Source of the DNA: Sulfolobus sp. UBA167
Lineage (GTDB): Archaea; Thermoproteota; Thermoprotei_A; Sulfolobales; Sulfolobaceae
NCBI GenBank assembly: GCA_002495845.1
Contig: DAHF01000120.1
Coordinates: 4,807-24,001 of the forward strand
DNA length: 19,195 nt
Reading direction: 5' to 3'
The translations under genes and the position numbers were made by a program. The notes beneath the pieces are model-generated. The model saw nothing but the letters and a program-made list of their open reading frames with translations, did no database searches and was not told the DNA's origin. How positions within the stretch are numbered: position 1 is the first letter of the stretch; each line of letters opens with the position of its first letter. Shown here piece by piece: positions 1 to 7,306 of this stretch.

Positions 1-437
1 TAAAATCCTATACCAAGTAATATTTGACCTATTAGTATTAATATAGCGCCAATAAAAAGGATGGGTATGCCAATTAATACAATTGTTAGTAAAGCGCCAA
101 CTATCATTAATATATATCCAGCAAATAATAATGTAACACCAGTTCCTCCAATTCCAACATCTCTTCCTACAGCCTTTAGTATGTTAAACCCACTCCTAAT
201 CCTTAGTAGACCTACAATTCCAATTATGACTCCAATAAGTATTAGTATAACTAACAAAAGTATGGTACCAGCAATACCGGTAATAGCCCCTACAAAAGAA
301 CCAGAGAAAACTGAACCTAAAATTCCTGATGTTAACATTACTACACTTCCTATTCCAACTAATAGGGCAGCTCCTATTTCGAATAATACACCGCTTCTTA
401 CTGACTTAATTCCTTCTAGTTCAGTCTGTCCACTCAT
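1..437 (-). CDS. DUF973-family membrane protein (3' part outside window)
   Basis: Reading leftward from an ATG at 437 gives 145 residues, open to the window edge, so the C-terminus is missing. It begins MSGQTELEGIKSVRSG, then shows long Gly/Ile/Leu/Val-rich helices: about residues 17-43, 47-77 and 96-145. The charged stretch LLRIRSGFNILKAVGRDVG lies between the second and third. The short hydrophilic head with an E-GI-K-RSG pattern followed by glycine-rich helices is typical of DUF973, a Sulfolobales membrane family of unknown function. A TATA-like stretch 26 nt before the ATG supports this start and leaderless transcription. Codons are strongly AT-ending (TTA, ATA, GGA), unlike the core genes in this window. 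The family call comes from recall of its typical N-terminus; function is unknown. Confidence 0.72.
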   Translation of the reverse strand, partial: MSGQTELEGIKSVRSGVLFEIGAALLVGIGSVVMLTSGILGSVFSGSFVGAITGIAGTILLLVILILIGVIIGIVGLLRIRSGFNILKAVGRDVGIGGTGVTLLFAGYILMIVGALLTIVLIGIPILFIGAILILIGQILLGIGF

Positions 438-456
438 ATGAGAATAGTAAATGAAG

Positions 457-466
457 TTATATTTAT
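457..466 (-). promoter_or_regulatory. TATA box of the DUF973 gene
   Basis: On the minus strand this reads ATAAATATAA, centred about 25 nt upstream of the ATG at 437. That is the usual distance from TATA centre to start for leaderless archaeal transcripts. Confidence 0.5.
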
Positions 467-520
467 TTTTTTATGAAGATAGTTATCGAATAATAAAGCC
501 ATTAGAAAATTTAGTAATTC

Positions 521-677
521 TTATTTTTCAGCAGTAATAAGATCTTTATTTAAAATTTCTATAGCTTCTATTCGTCATGGTAAGAATCACAAATTATTTC
601 TACCTTCTTATGTTATGAATATGCGATAATGTATTACGCAGTTTATTCTTCATCTTTCTCAATCTTTTTCTAATCAA
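521..677 (-). pseudogene. possible gene remnant, minus strand
   Basis: Joining frames on the minus strand gives protein-like text: LIRKRLRKMKNKLRNTLSHI from about 677, then VEIICDSYHD, then after a frame change RIEAIEILNKDLITAEK ending at a TAA (523-521). The last segment has amphipathic, protein-like composition. At least two stops or frame changes interrupt it, so no intact product is possible. I cannot name the family, and in DNA this AT-rich the pattern could be chance. Confidence 0.22.
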
Positions 678-717
678 GTTAAGTTAATTTTGCTATTACT
701 TTAGACCTGTTCTTTAA

Positions 718-866
718 ACCGCACTTAAGCGTAATTTAAGTGATTATTATTCTAAAATTAATATAGTAATTCGAAATACTGTAGAGAACGAAAACTATGC
801 TAAATTTATTGTTATGACTATTTAGAGAAACCAGAATATTATAAAGACGCTGAAGCAAAGACATAA
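718..866 (+). pseudogene. possible gene remnant, plus strand
   Basis: One frame reads TALKRNLSDYYSKINIVIRN and continues with TVENENYAKFIVMTI to a TAG at about 826. A +1/-2 shift at that point continues as YLEKPEYYKDAEAKT to a TAA at 864-866. Both pieces have ordinary protein composition rather than the low-complexity text expected from AT-rich noncoding DNA, which suggests the 3' end of a gene broken by one frameshift. The family is not recognised and no start codon is evident. Confidence 0.25.
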
Positions 867-1038
867 TTTGTAAAATAATTACTGTAGTATTTCTACTTAA
901 CTTTAAAATAAACTATAAAAATATAATTATGTAAATATAAAATTTAAAGTCTTTAGGACTTTACGTAAAATACTAATCAGATTTGTAGTTATAGTATATA
1001 AAAATCATTAGCTAGAAGACTAGGAGAGGATATAGGAT

Positions 1039-1055
1039 AATGATAAAAAATCATT
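1039..1055 (-). terminator. hairpin at the end of amtB
   Basis: AATGAT (1039-1044) and ATCATT (1050-1055) form a 6-bp inverted repeat around a five-base loop. It overlaps the amtB stop codon, and the minus strand carries a run of six T here. It may be a weak terminator; archaeal termination relies mostly on T-runs. Confidence 0.35.
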
Positions 1056-2658
1056 CTGATTTTTTCTTATTTAAATCCTCTTTCTCTTCTTGTGCTTCTT
1101 TCGCGCTTTCTTCCTTTACTTGCGACTCTGGCAATGTAGCTAGTAGTTCGGAATATGCAACTTCTCCGTGCATAGCGTAATCACCAATTGCCAATGTATC
1201 TGGTGGTGCTTGTAATGGTATGAATAATCCTATTAATTTTAGTAGGCCAAAAGTTATTGCAAAATCATAAGCAAATACCACTGCAGCAGCTACAGCTTGT
1301 ATTTCTAATTGATACCAATTACCATATAGAGCTCCAGTTAATCCTGGGTATACATATTTAGTAACATTAGGATCTGCAAACACACCAGTTAATAATCCTC
1401 CTACAATTCCAGCAATACCATGAGTAGAGAATACTCCTAATGTATCATCAACCTTTAGTCTAGGCTCGAACTTATATAGAGATAGCCATGGTATACTACC
1501 AGATGCAATTCCTATAATTATTGCTTCCCAACCATTTACATAACCCGCTGCTGGTGTAATAGCTACTAACCCGGTTACTGCACCACTTGTTGCACCTACT
1601 AATGTTGGTTTCTTAAAGAATGCCATATCCATTAGCATCCAGGTTATTGCACTAACTGCTGTTGCAATATTTGTATTTAGTACTGCTACTGCAGCGTCAA
1701 TTGTTGCACCTCCTGGGTCACCTCCGTTAAACCCATCCCATCCTAACCAAATCAACCCAGCTCCTGCAAGAACTAATGGTAGACTATGAGCTTCTAACTT
1801 TCTTTCAGACGCTAATCTAGGACCTACTGCTAATGCAGCTGCTAATGCACCAACTCCAGCATCTACGTGAATTACATATCCTCCACTAAAGTCTACTGCT
1901 CCTAATTGATTTAACCATCCACCAGCAAATAACCAGTAAGCTACGGGGCTATATACTAATAAGCTCCAGAAGGGTACAAATATCATCCATGCTTTGAAAT
2001 TCATCCTCTCTAGAACTCCTCCGGCTAAGAGTACGGGAGTGATTGCGGCGAACACGAACTGGAAGAATATGTAAGTTGCAGTAGGTATGTCTAGATTGGA
2101 CGCAGAAGGACCATAAGTTGTTTGGGAAGCTTCGTATAGCCCTCCCCATGCAGGAGTAGGAGTCCCCAGTACTCCGTAAGAACCTATTTTCAGGGCAGCT
2201 GGACCGAAACCGAAGTTGTATCCAGCTATCATCCAAATTATTAAGACGGCTGCGAAGGCATAGAACACCATCATAGCGGAATTTACAGCATACTTCCTCT
2301 TGGACAACCCTGCATAGAGCAGTGCTACACCTGGGACGCTTTGAAGGCCTACTAACGTGGCTGCAGTGAGCATCCAGGAGTTAGAGCCCAAGCTAAGCCA
2401 GGATGGTACCGCGGCGGAAGGATAATCTGCAGTGGAGTTCTTCAACGCTGCTATGCTCTGATTAAGAGACTGTATAGAAGAAGTGACGTTAGAGGTCGCA
2501 CCATGAGATGACAAAGACATCATCAGGATTGCAAAAATACCTAAAGAGAGAACCAAAATGCCTCTATCGAAGAGGAAACTAGTCCGGCTTTTTCCTTCTT
2601 TTTCATCCATCTTTTTCTCGGAAGAGAAGATATCCAAATACTTCTTAAGCATTATCAC
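1051..2658 (-). CDS. amtB: ammonium transporter (Amt/MEP/Rh family)
   Basis: Channel for ammonium/ammonia across the cytoplasmic membrane, 535 residues from a GTG at 2658 (an ATG two codons later is possible). A TATA-like TAAATAAA is centred 26 nt before the GTG, favouring it in a leaderless transcript. After a charged head there is one extra hydrophobic segment (about residues 31-48) and a Ser/Thr/Gln-rich linker. The Amt core follows, from SWLSLGSNSWMLTAATLVGL. Family signatures are HVDAGVGALAAALAVGPR, GLIWLGWDGFNGGDPG and STHGIAGIVGGLLTGVFAD, the last carrying a conserved pore-type histidine. The C-terminal tail is charged (KEESAKEAQEEKEDLNKKK). No GlnK/PII gene lies beside it here. Codon choice changes sharply inside the gene: the N-terminal half uses TTC, AAC, CTC/CTG and AGG, while from about position 1990 downward TTT, AAT, TTA and AGA dominate. 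This suggests a recombinant gene. Confidence 0.95.
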   Translation of the reverse strand: MIMLKKYLDIFSSEKKMDEKEGKSRTSFLFDRGILVLSLGIFAILMMSLSSHGATSNVTSSIQSLNQSIAALKNSTADYPSAAVPSWLSLGSNSWMLTAATLVGLQSVPGVALLYAGLSKRKYAVNSAMMVFYAFAAVLIIWMIAGYNFGFGPAALKIGSYGVLGTPTPAWGGLYEASQTTYGPSASNLDIPTATYIFFQFVFAAITPVLLAGGVLERMNFKAWMIFVPFWSLLVYSPVAYWLFAGGWLNQLGAVDFSGGYVIHVDAGVGALAAALAVGPRLASERKLEAHSLPLVLAGAGLIWLGWDGFNGGDPGGATIDAAVAVLNTNIATAVSAITWMLMDMAFFKKPTLVGATSGAVTGLVAITPAAGYVNGWEAIIIGIASGSIPWLSLYKFEPRLKVDDTLGVFSTHGIAGIVGGLLTGVFADPNVTKYVYPGLTGALYGNWYQLEIQAVAAAVVFAYDFAITFGLLKLIGLFIPLQAPPDTLAIGDYAMHGEVAYSELLATLPESQVKEESAKEAQEEKEDLNKKKSE

Positions 2659-2680
2659 GATTTTTCACTAAAATCTTCTG

Positions 2681-2688
2681 TTTATTTA
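2681..2688 (-). promoter_or_regulatory. TATA box of amtB
   Basis: The minus strand reads CTAAATAAA, centred about 26 nt upstream of the GTG at 2658, with a purine-rich AAAAAAACTCC just upstream as a possible BRE. This spacing implies a leaderless transcript starting at or near the GTG. Confidence 0.45.
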
Positions 2689-2870
2689 GGAGTTTTTTTA
2701 AACAGTTTTCATAGCCAACGTGAGAAGTTAAGGAGGCTATTTTAAAATTTTTTAGATTACATGCATTGAAATGTAAAGTCTACTTAAATTTTACTTTTAT
2801 AACATCAATAGAGATACTATTTAAAAAATTTGTACAACAAAAAGAGAAACAAAGAGAAACATCAGGAAAA

Positions 2871-2880
2871 TCTTAAAAAC
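2871..2880 (+). promoter_or_regulatory. TATA box of tRNA-Ile
   Basis: TCTTAAAAAC lies about 28 nt upstream of the first tRNA base at 2904. A perfect 10-bp tandem repeat, AAAGAGAAAC twice at 2841-2860, sits just upstream and is of no known significance. Confidence 0.5.
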
Positions 2881-2903
2881 GAGATAGCTACAAAACTTGT
2901 TAT

Positions 2904-2989
2904 GGGCCCGTAGCTTAGCATGGTGGAGCGCCCGGCTGATATCCACGTCAGTCACCGGGAGGTCGGGGGTCCAAATCCCCCCGGGCCCA
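2904..2989 (+). tRNA. tRNA-Ile(GAT) with a 12-nt intron
   Basis: Decodes AUC/AUU isoleucine codons. The acceptor stem GGGCCCG (2904-2910) pairs fully with CGGGCCC (2982-2988), followed by discriminator A (2989). The D stem is GCTT/GAGC with GG in the loop, and the anticodon stem is CCCGG (2931-2935) with CCGGG (2955-2959). The T stem is GGGGG/CCCCC and the variable loop is AGGTC. The anticodon loop is 12 nt too long. Removing 2942-2953 gives the normal loop CTGATAA with anticodon GAT. CTGA (2936-2939) pairs with TCAG (2948-2951), flanked by three-base bulges TAT and TCA, which is the bulge-helix-bulge splicing motif. CCA is not encoded. The T loop reads TCCAAAT, with C where T55 is usual. A T-run follows directly. 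Confidence 0.93.
2942..2953 (+). other. tRNA intron (archaeal splicing endonuclease type)
   Basis: TCCACGTCAGTC lies after position 37, the usual archaeal intron site. Cuts within the bulges TA/T (2941/2942) and TC/A (2953/2954) restore a seven-base anticodon loop. The boundaries are inferred from the bulge-helix-bulge rule. Confidence 0.8.
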
Positions 2990-3002
2990 TTTTTGGATTA
3001 AG

Positions 3003-3012
3003 CTTATTAAAA
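3003..3012 (+). promoter_or_regulatory. TATA box of aglB
   Basis: CTTATTAAAA is centred about 26 nt before the ATG at 3034, giving aglB its own leaderless promoter rather than read-through from the tRNA gene. Confidence 0.55.
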
Positions 3013-3033
3013 ACACGTAGTTATTGTGCTTGT

Positions 3034-5319
3034 ATGCAGTCAACAAAGAGAGTAACTAGATTCGAGTGGCTTACTAAGTTCATTGACCTTCCAGTCCTGA
3101 TGGGAATAGCACTTGTCTCCATCCTTATAAGAGGAATAAGTGCTAACTGGCCGCTTGCAATAAACGGCTTCGACTCTTGGTATCTGTTCTACAATGCTTT
3201 GCTGATAGCTCACGCAGGGGGAAACTGGTACGCTGTTCCCCCTGATGTGCACGCTTGGTTCCCTTGGGGGTATTTCATAGAGTTAGGAGATACTATAGGC
3301 TTACCTTTCATAATATCCCTGATTTCTTTACCTTTCATGGGTACGTTCGGAGATAACGCAGTTTATACAGTAACCATATTCAGTGACGTCGCGTTAGCCG
3401 GTTTGGGTGTAGTTGCTGCGTTCCTCGCTATAGAGTCGATCACAGAGAGCAGGCTCGCAGGGTATGCGTCTGCAATAGTGGTAGCAGTATCCCCTGCACT
3501 GACATACAAGAACGTACTCGGGGGTTTACCGAAGGACTCATGGGGGGCAGTCCTGATATTGTTCACCATTTACTTGTTCAACCAAGCGATAAAGAAGGAA
3601 AAAGCATTCTACGGCATACCTGCAGGGATAGTCTTGTTCCTTGCAGAGATAGTATGGGGAGGCAACACCTACATTGACCTTAGCCTCATAATTGCAGCTT
3701 TCCTAGTAATATTATTAAATAGAAACAACGAGCTGGTAGCAAAGACTTACAGCATCATGGCTATAACCGCGGCTTTCCTCACGTCTTTCGCCCCCAACGA
3801 AATAGGTTTCCTTTCAGGCTTCGCACACGGTCTATCAATGGTCTTCATAGGAATAGTGCTTTATGCTGACCTCTACCTAAAGAACCACCTGCCTAAGGAG
3901 CTGACCGACTCTAAGAACATCTTGCTTTCCGCTGCGGTGATCTTCGTGTTTGTCGTTGGAATATCCTCGATCGTCCTCCTGAAGCCTTCACTGTCCAGTT
4001 CGATCATCCCATCAAGATACTATGCTATAATAAACCCGTTCTTCCAGATAACTGTCCCAATAGATAAGACGGTAGCAGAGTACATACCTCAGTCAATAAC
4101 CAGCATGATAGAGGACTTCGGAATATCTCTCTTCCTCTCAGTAGTGGGGATATACTATGCAATAAAGAAGAGCAACCTTAGCGGACTCTGGCTCTTAGTC
4201 CTGGGATTGGCTGCCATATTCGGAACTTCAGAGCAACCTTACCTCTTCAACTATACTGCTTACCTAGTAGCTGCTCTAGCGGGTATAGGAATATACTACA
4301 TAGTCTCTTCCCTACGTCAGTCCTCTAGGCTGGCTCCGATCATCGTGCTCTCGCTCTTTGCCATATCTCTGGTAGCAGACGCGGGAATGGCTGCTATAGG
4401 TAGCAATGCACCGCAAGCAATAGACAACTCTGCTACTGGTTTCCTCACAACTAACTATGCGTGGATTAACGCAATGGATTGGCTCAATGACTGCACTCCT
4501 CCTCATACATTCATAATGAGCTGGTGGGACTACGGATATTGGTTAGAGACTTTAACTAACAAGACAGTCATAGATGAGAACAACACTCTCAATGGAACGC
4601 AGATAAGACTCATGGCAAAGATGTTCTTGAACAACGAAAGCTATGCAGCTTACGTGCTAGAACACTACTACCACGTATATCCCTATGGAAATCCAAACTA
4701 CACGATCCCAGCTTACATAGTAACATATGACGCGGTAACTCAACAGATTTCCGCTAACGGTCAGATCACATGGTACCTTGGATACCCCTCAGGTTTCGGT
4801 CCGTTCTTCGGGTATACAACGAGCTTAGGAGATATAGCCAAGGCAATGGGGGCAATGACCGTAATAGCTGGGTACAATGAATCAACTTACACTAACACAA
4901 CCGAGCTGATAAGCTTGATAAACTCCACAGAGGCTACTTACGGCTCTTCAGACCCTACGCTCGCGAGTGACCTAATAAGCCAGATAGAGAACGCTCAGCC
5001 TTTTGCGTGGACTCCTAGAGCTTACAATTCTTTGATAGTGCAGATGTTCATAGAGGGAACCGAGAGCTTAGGAGGAGAGACCATAGCCCCGTTCACTACT
5101 ACAGTAACACCTTCTAACAATGGGTTCTCAGTTTCTGGACAACCATTACCACCAGTACACCTCAACTACTTCCAGCCAGCGTACATTGCGCTCTATCCAG
5201 TTGGAGGTGGAGGAGTAGCGAACGACGGAGGAACATACACAGTCTTTATCGTGGTACTGGTATACCAGTTCGTACAGCCAGGATACGTGATCCCAGAACA
5301 TGTAACCGAGAACATCTAA
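3034..5319 (+). CDS. aglB: oligosaccharyltransferase, STT3/AglB family
   Basis: Transfers a lipid-linked glycan onto Asn in N-X-S/T sequons of exported proteins, at the outer face of the membrane. 761 residues from the ATG at 3034; the frame is open further upstream but runs back into the tRNA gene, so the upstream codons are not used. The catalytic signature WWDYG is at residues 497-501 (SWWDYGYWLETLTNKTVID). The first external loop carries the acidic motif INGFDSWY with Asp47. About a dozen membrane helices fill residues 20-470, followed by a soluble C-terminal domain from about 480. The end is rich in Gly, Pro and aromatic residues. Length is normal for crenarchaeal AglB. It is convergent with the nop10 operon. 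The large surface protein at the right end of the window, with many sequons, is a plausible substrate type. Confidence 0.95.
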   Translation: MQSTKRVTRFEWLTKFIDLPVLMGIALVSILIRGISANWPLAINGFDSWYLFYNALLIAHAGGNWYAVPPDVHAWFPWGYFIELGDTIGLPFIISLISLPFMGTFGDNAVYTVTIFSDVALAGLGVVAAFLAIESITESRLAGYASAIVVAVSPALTYKNVLGGLPKDSWGAVLILFTIYLFNQAIKKEKAFYGIPAGIVLFLAEIVWGGNTYIDLSLIIAAFLVILLNRNNELVAKTYSIMAITAAFLTSFAPNEIGFLSGFAHGLSMVFIGIVLYADLYLKNHLPKELTDSKNILLSAAVIFVFVVGISSIVLLKPSLSSSIIPSRYYAIINPFFQITVPIDKTVAEYIPQSITSMIEDFGISLFLSVVGIYYAIKKSNLSGLWLLVLGLAAIFGTSEQPYLFNYTAYLVAALAGIGIYYIVSSLRQSSRLAPIIVLSLFAISLVADAGMAAIGSNAPQAIDNSATGFLTTNYAWINAMDWLNDCTPPHTFIMSWWDYGYWLETLTNKTVIDENNTLNGTQIRLMAKMFLNNESYAAYVLEHYYHVYPYGNPNYTIPAYIVTYDAVTQQISANGQITWYLGYPSGFGPFFGYTTSLGDIAKAMGAMTVIAGYNESTYTNTTELISLINSTEATYGSSDPTLASDLISQIENAQPFAWTPRAYNSLIVQMFIEGTESLGGETIAPFTTTVTPSNNGFSVSGQPLPPVHLNYFQPAYIALYPVGGGGVANDGGTYTVFIVVLVYQFVQPGYVIPEHVTENI

Positions 5320-5328
5320 AAACAGGAA

Positions 5329-5349
5329 ATTTTTATATCTCTTTTTTTT
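5329..5349 (+). terminator. T-run terminator after aglB
   Basis: AATTTTTATATC followed by eight T (5342-5349) shortly after the aglB stop. Such T-tracts end transcription in Sulfolobales. Confidence 0.5.
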
Positions 5350-5350
5350 C

Positions 5351-5371
5351 AAAAAAATTATAAAAAAAATA
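5351..5371 (-). terminator. T-run terminator after nop10
   Basis: Two A-runs on the plus strand are T-runs on the minus strand, about 40-60 nt beyond the nop10 stop. With the aglB T-run they form a back-to-back terminator region. Confidence 0.45.
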
Positions 5372-5410
5372 AACTTCTCCTTTTGAGAACTCATCTCGTC
5401 TTTGAACTTC

Positions 5411-5581
5411 TCAACAGTTTAGCTTCCTATTGAGCTTGCTCTCCAGTCTGTACTTGACGTACTTATCAACGGGTGAAAAACGCGGAGGATGGGGAATTGT
5501 TGTAGCGTTTCCACACTTAGGGCAAACCTCCTTCATTGTGTACGTTTTGTCTACAGGACACTTCCTCAGCTTCCATTTCAC
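5411..5581 (-). CDS. nop10: H/ACA ribonucleoprotein protein Nop10
   Basis: Small subunit of the archaeal H/ACA RNP, which binds Cbf5 and helps guide RNAs direct pseudouridylation of rRNA. 56 residues from a GTG at 5581 that overlaps the aIF2α stop (GTGA). The sequence begins MKWKLRKCPVDKTYTMKEVC, continues PKCG, and carries the family signature HPPRFSPVDKYVKYR at residues 31-45. Zinc-binding cysteines include Cys8, Cys20 and Cys23. Length is normal for archaeal Nop10. It is the last gene of the leftward operon, directly after translation-factor and ribosomal genes. I found it by translating the strand directly; it is too short to stand out by length. Confidence 0.93.
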   Translation of the reverse strand: MKWKLRKCPVDKTYTMKEVCPKCGNATTIPHPPRFSPVDKYVKYRLESKLNRKLNC

Positions 5582-6369
5582 TTCTTCACTACCTCTATTT
5601 CAACCTCTCCTCTAGAATCTAGAAGGCTCTCCAAGATTTCCTGCATGACCTTAGAAGTCTCCTTTGGCTCCGTCCCTATGACCTCAAGCCTGTACCTAGG
5701 TGCGCCTATGGTGTAAAGCTTAACCGTGAAGCCTTGTCTGTCCTTTAATACTGCGTTTATAGCACCTCCCAAGACCTCCCTCATCTTCTCAACTCCGTCG
5801 CTTGACATGGTCTTTATGCTGAGGATTTCGCTCTCCTTCACTCTCCTCTCTTCAACGTGTTTTGATGCTTCTTCCAATAATGGCTTTACCCATTCCTCTG
5901 GGACTCCAGCCTTGATCAGAAGATCTGGACCTTCCTTTGTAGCCTTCTCTATGATCCCCATTGGGTCCCCGTACTGCGATTCTAACTTCCATTCAACTTC
6001 TTCCCAAGCCGTCTTTTCGTCTTTGCCTAGCTTGCTGGCTACCATCTCGAGTATCTTATCGAGCTTCTGAAGCTTCTTCCATTCCATGTTCTTCTTCCTC
6101 CTTTCGTCGTCAGTAACCTTCTTTAGGGAGACGTCTACAGAGCCCTTCTTCCTGTCAAGCCTAATTACCTTCACTACTACCTTTCTTCCTTCCTTTACTA
6201 TGTCATGTACGTTCTTTACCCACTTAGTGCTTATCTCGCTCCACGGCAGAAACGCGTTTATGCCGGGATACTCATCCAAAGAGATATAACTGCCATAGTC
6301 AAAAACGTTTTTTACTGTGCCAATCAGGATTTCTCCTTCGAGGGGAAAAGTCGATTTACGATGTATCAT
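5578..6369 (-). CDS. translation initiation factor aIF2 subunit alpha
   Basis: Alpha subunit of the heterotrimeric factor that delivers initiator Met-tRNA to the small ribosomal subunit. 263 residues, matching the usual length of about 265. The N-terminal S1-type OB fold (about residues 8-84) has GEILIGTVKNVFDYGSYISL and INAFLPWSEISTKWVKN, equivalent to the region around the regulatory serine of eukaryotic eIF2α. A helical middle domain follows (about 90-175). The C-terminal αβ domain (about 176-263) has VKLYTIGAPRYRLEVIG. The ATG is one base after the rps27e stop and the stop overlaps nop10, so it is translationally coupled on both sides. Confidence 0.95.
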   Translation of the reverse strand: MIHRKSTFPLEGEILIGTVKNVFDYGSYISLDEYPGINAFLPWSEISTKWVKNVHDIVKEGRKVVVKVIRLDRKKGSVDVSLKKVTDDERRKKNMEWKKLQKLDKILEMVASKLGKDEKTAWEEVEWKLESQYGDPMGIIEKATKEGPDLLIKAGVPEEWVKPLLEEASKHVEERRVKESEILSIKTMSSDGVEKMREVLGGAINAVLKDRQGFTVKLYTIGAPRYRLEVIGTEPKETSKVMQEILESLLDSRGEVEIEVVKK

Positions 6370-6370
6370 T

Positions 6371-6568
6371 CTACCCTAGTATCTTTAGAATGTCCCCATT
6401 TATTTTTGCTTTTCCTCCTTTTGAGAAAACCAGCTGAGCCCCACAGGATAGACATCTCACCGGAAAGGTCGAGTTAGAGAAGATAGTCTGTTCATATCCG
6501 CATTGACTGCACTTAACTCTGAGGTACTTGCTGTTAGGTTCGGGTATGAGTATCCTGAACTTGTTCAT
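6371..6568 (-). CDS. rps27e: 30S ribosomal protein S27e
   Basis: Zinc-ribbon protein of the archaeal/eukaryotic small ribosomal subunit, 65 residues. The start is taken as the ATG at 6568, which shares one base with the rpl44e stop (TGATG) and has a GAGGTGG Shine-Dalgarno-like sequence at good spacing; a GTG one codon earlier is possible. Visible features are FRILIPEPNSKYLRVKCSQC and PVRCLSCG, giving two CxxC pairs for zinc. The tail GGKAKINGDILKILG is typical of the family. It lies between L44e and aIF2α, the usual archaeal arrangement. Confidence 0.94.
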   Translation of the reverse strand: MNKFRILIPEPNSKYLRVKCSQCGYEQTIFSNSTFPVRCLSCGAQLVFSKGGKAKINGDILKILG

Positions 6569-6855
6569 CACTTCGCCACCTCAGTGAGCTCTACCTTCTT
6601 AAGGCGCATTCCTGACTTCTGTATGACGTAACCACACTTAGAGCACTTGAGCACCAATGAAGCCTTCTTCGTAGTCTTTGCGAACCTCTTTTGCTCAGGC
6701 TTTCTTGTGCTTCCGTAACCTTCGTTCTTCCTGTCATACCTCCTTTGACCCTCGGCTAATGCCCTCCTCTTTCCGTTCTTGTATAGGGAAACGGAATGAG
6801 GGGTATGAGTCTTGCATTTAGGACAATAAACGTTGAGACTCTTAGGAACCTTCAT
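6568..6855 (-). CDS. rpl44e: 50S ribosomal protein L44e
   Basis: Large-subunit protein near the ribosomal E site in archaea and eukaryotes. 95 residues: MKVPKSLNVYCPKCKTHTPH carries the first zinc pair (CPKC) and VLKCSKCGYV the second. The basic central stretch RRYDRKNEGYGSTRKPEQKR is the conserved RNA-binding part. Length matches the family. Its ATG lies inside the 3' end of gins15 (14-nt overlap), and its stop overlaps rps27e. Confidence 0.96.
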   Translation of the reverse strand: MKVPKSLNVYCPKCKTHTPHSVSLYKNGKRRALAEGQRRYDRKNEGYGSTRKPEQKRFAKTTKKASLVLKCSKCGYVIQKSGMRLKKVELTEVAK

Positions 6856-7306
6856 TACTACCGTTGTTAAGTAAGGAGCAGGGAATTATATAATTTGTGA
6901 TGTAGAGGAGGACAGCGTCTGTGAAGTCTAGGAATACTAGATCTCCTGGAGCCAGCCTTTTACCGCGGAGGGAGACCTCCTGTTTCACTGAACAGAGCAC
7001 CTTACCGTTCCTGGTCACGTACTCGGAGCTCAGAAATGAAACGTACATCTCCTCCATCCTCCTGATTGCCTCGAGGATTCCCTTGTCGAACCCGCGGGGG
7101 GTTTCCCCTTCTAGGAGCTTAGAGATCCTCAACTCGAAGACCGATCTTGCCATCTCCTTCATAACGTTGAGCTGTTCCTTGTTCAGGGGGTCGGAAACAG
7201 GGTAAAGTATCTTCTTTATCTTTATCTCTTCCTTTGTTACATCGCTCATCGATACGTCTAAGATATCTGGGTGTTCCATTTCCTTCCTGAGAATTTCATC
7301 CAACAT
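6842..7306 (-). CDS. gins15: GINS complex subunit, Gins15 type
   Basis: Subunit of the archaeal GINS complex, which links MCM helicase, Cdc45/GAN-like protein and primase at the replication fork. 154 residues from the ATG at 7306 (MLDEILRKEMEHPDI); a TTG two codons earlier is possible. An N-terminal helical domain (to about residue 95, including LNVMKEMARSVFELRISKLL) precedes a small β domain (LAPGDLVFLDFTDAVLLYI), the A-then-B order of Sld5/Psf1-type subunits. Sequence similarity is weak by eye. The call rests largely on position: in S. solfataricus Gins15 is encoded next to priS. It overlaps priS by 11 nt and rpl44e by 14 nt. Confidence 0.82.
   Translation of the reverse strand: MLDEILRKEMEHPDILDVSMSDVTKEEIKIKKILYPVSDPLNKEQLNVMKEMARSVFELRISKLLEGETPRGFDKGILEAIRRMEEMYVSFLSSEYVTRNGKVLCSVKQEVSLRGKRLAPGDLVFLDFTDAVLLYITNYIIPCSLLNNGSNEGS

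Larger units (their letters stand above)
438..1038. other. AT-rich gap with no intact gene
   Basis: About 600 nt between the DUF973 start and the amtB 3' end, locally down to roughly 22% G+C. I find no intact open frame of convincing protein-like composition and no RNA gene. It holds the DUF973 promoter, two stretches that read like broken coding sequence (521-677 minus, 718-866 plus), and a perfect 7-bp inverted repeat, CACTTAA at 722-728 with TTAAGTG at 736-742. It looks like decayed accessory DNA. Confidence 0.5.

Noticed and set aside
61..441. Open frame on the plus strand (126 codons, Pro/Ile/Asn-rich)
   Set aside because: It is the antisense of the DUF973 gene; its low-complexity I/P/T/N text is what the reverse of a Gly/Ile/Val-rich membrane protein gives.
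2841..2860. 10-bp tandem repeat AAAGAGAAAC x2 upstream of the tRNA gene
   Set aside because: Two copies of a simple purine-rich word; not an array, and no matching copies recognised elsewhere in the window.
2920..3033. Upstream extension of the aglB frame into the tRNA gene
   Set aside because: These codons read through the tRNA-Ile sequence; the TATA box at 3003-3012 and the ATG at 3034 give the real start.
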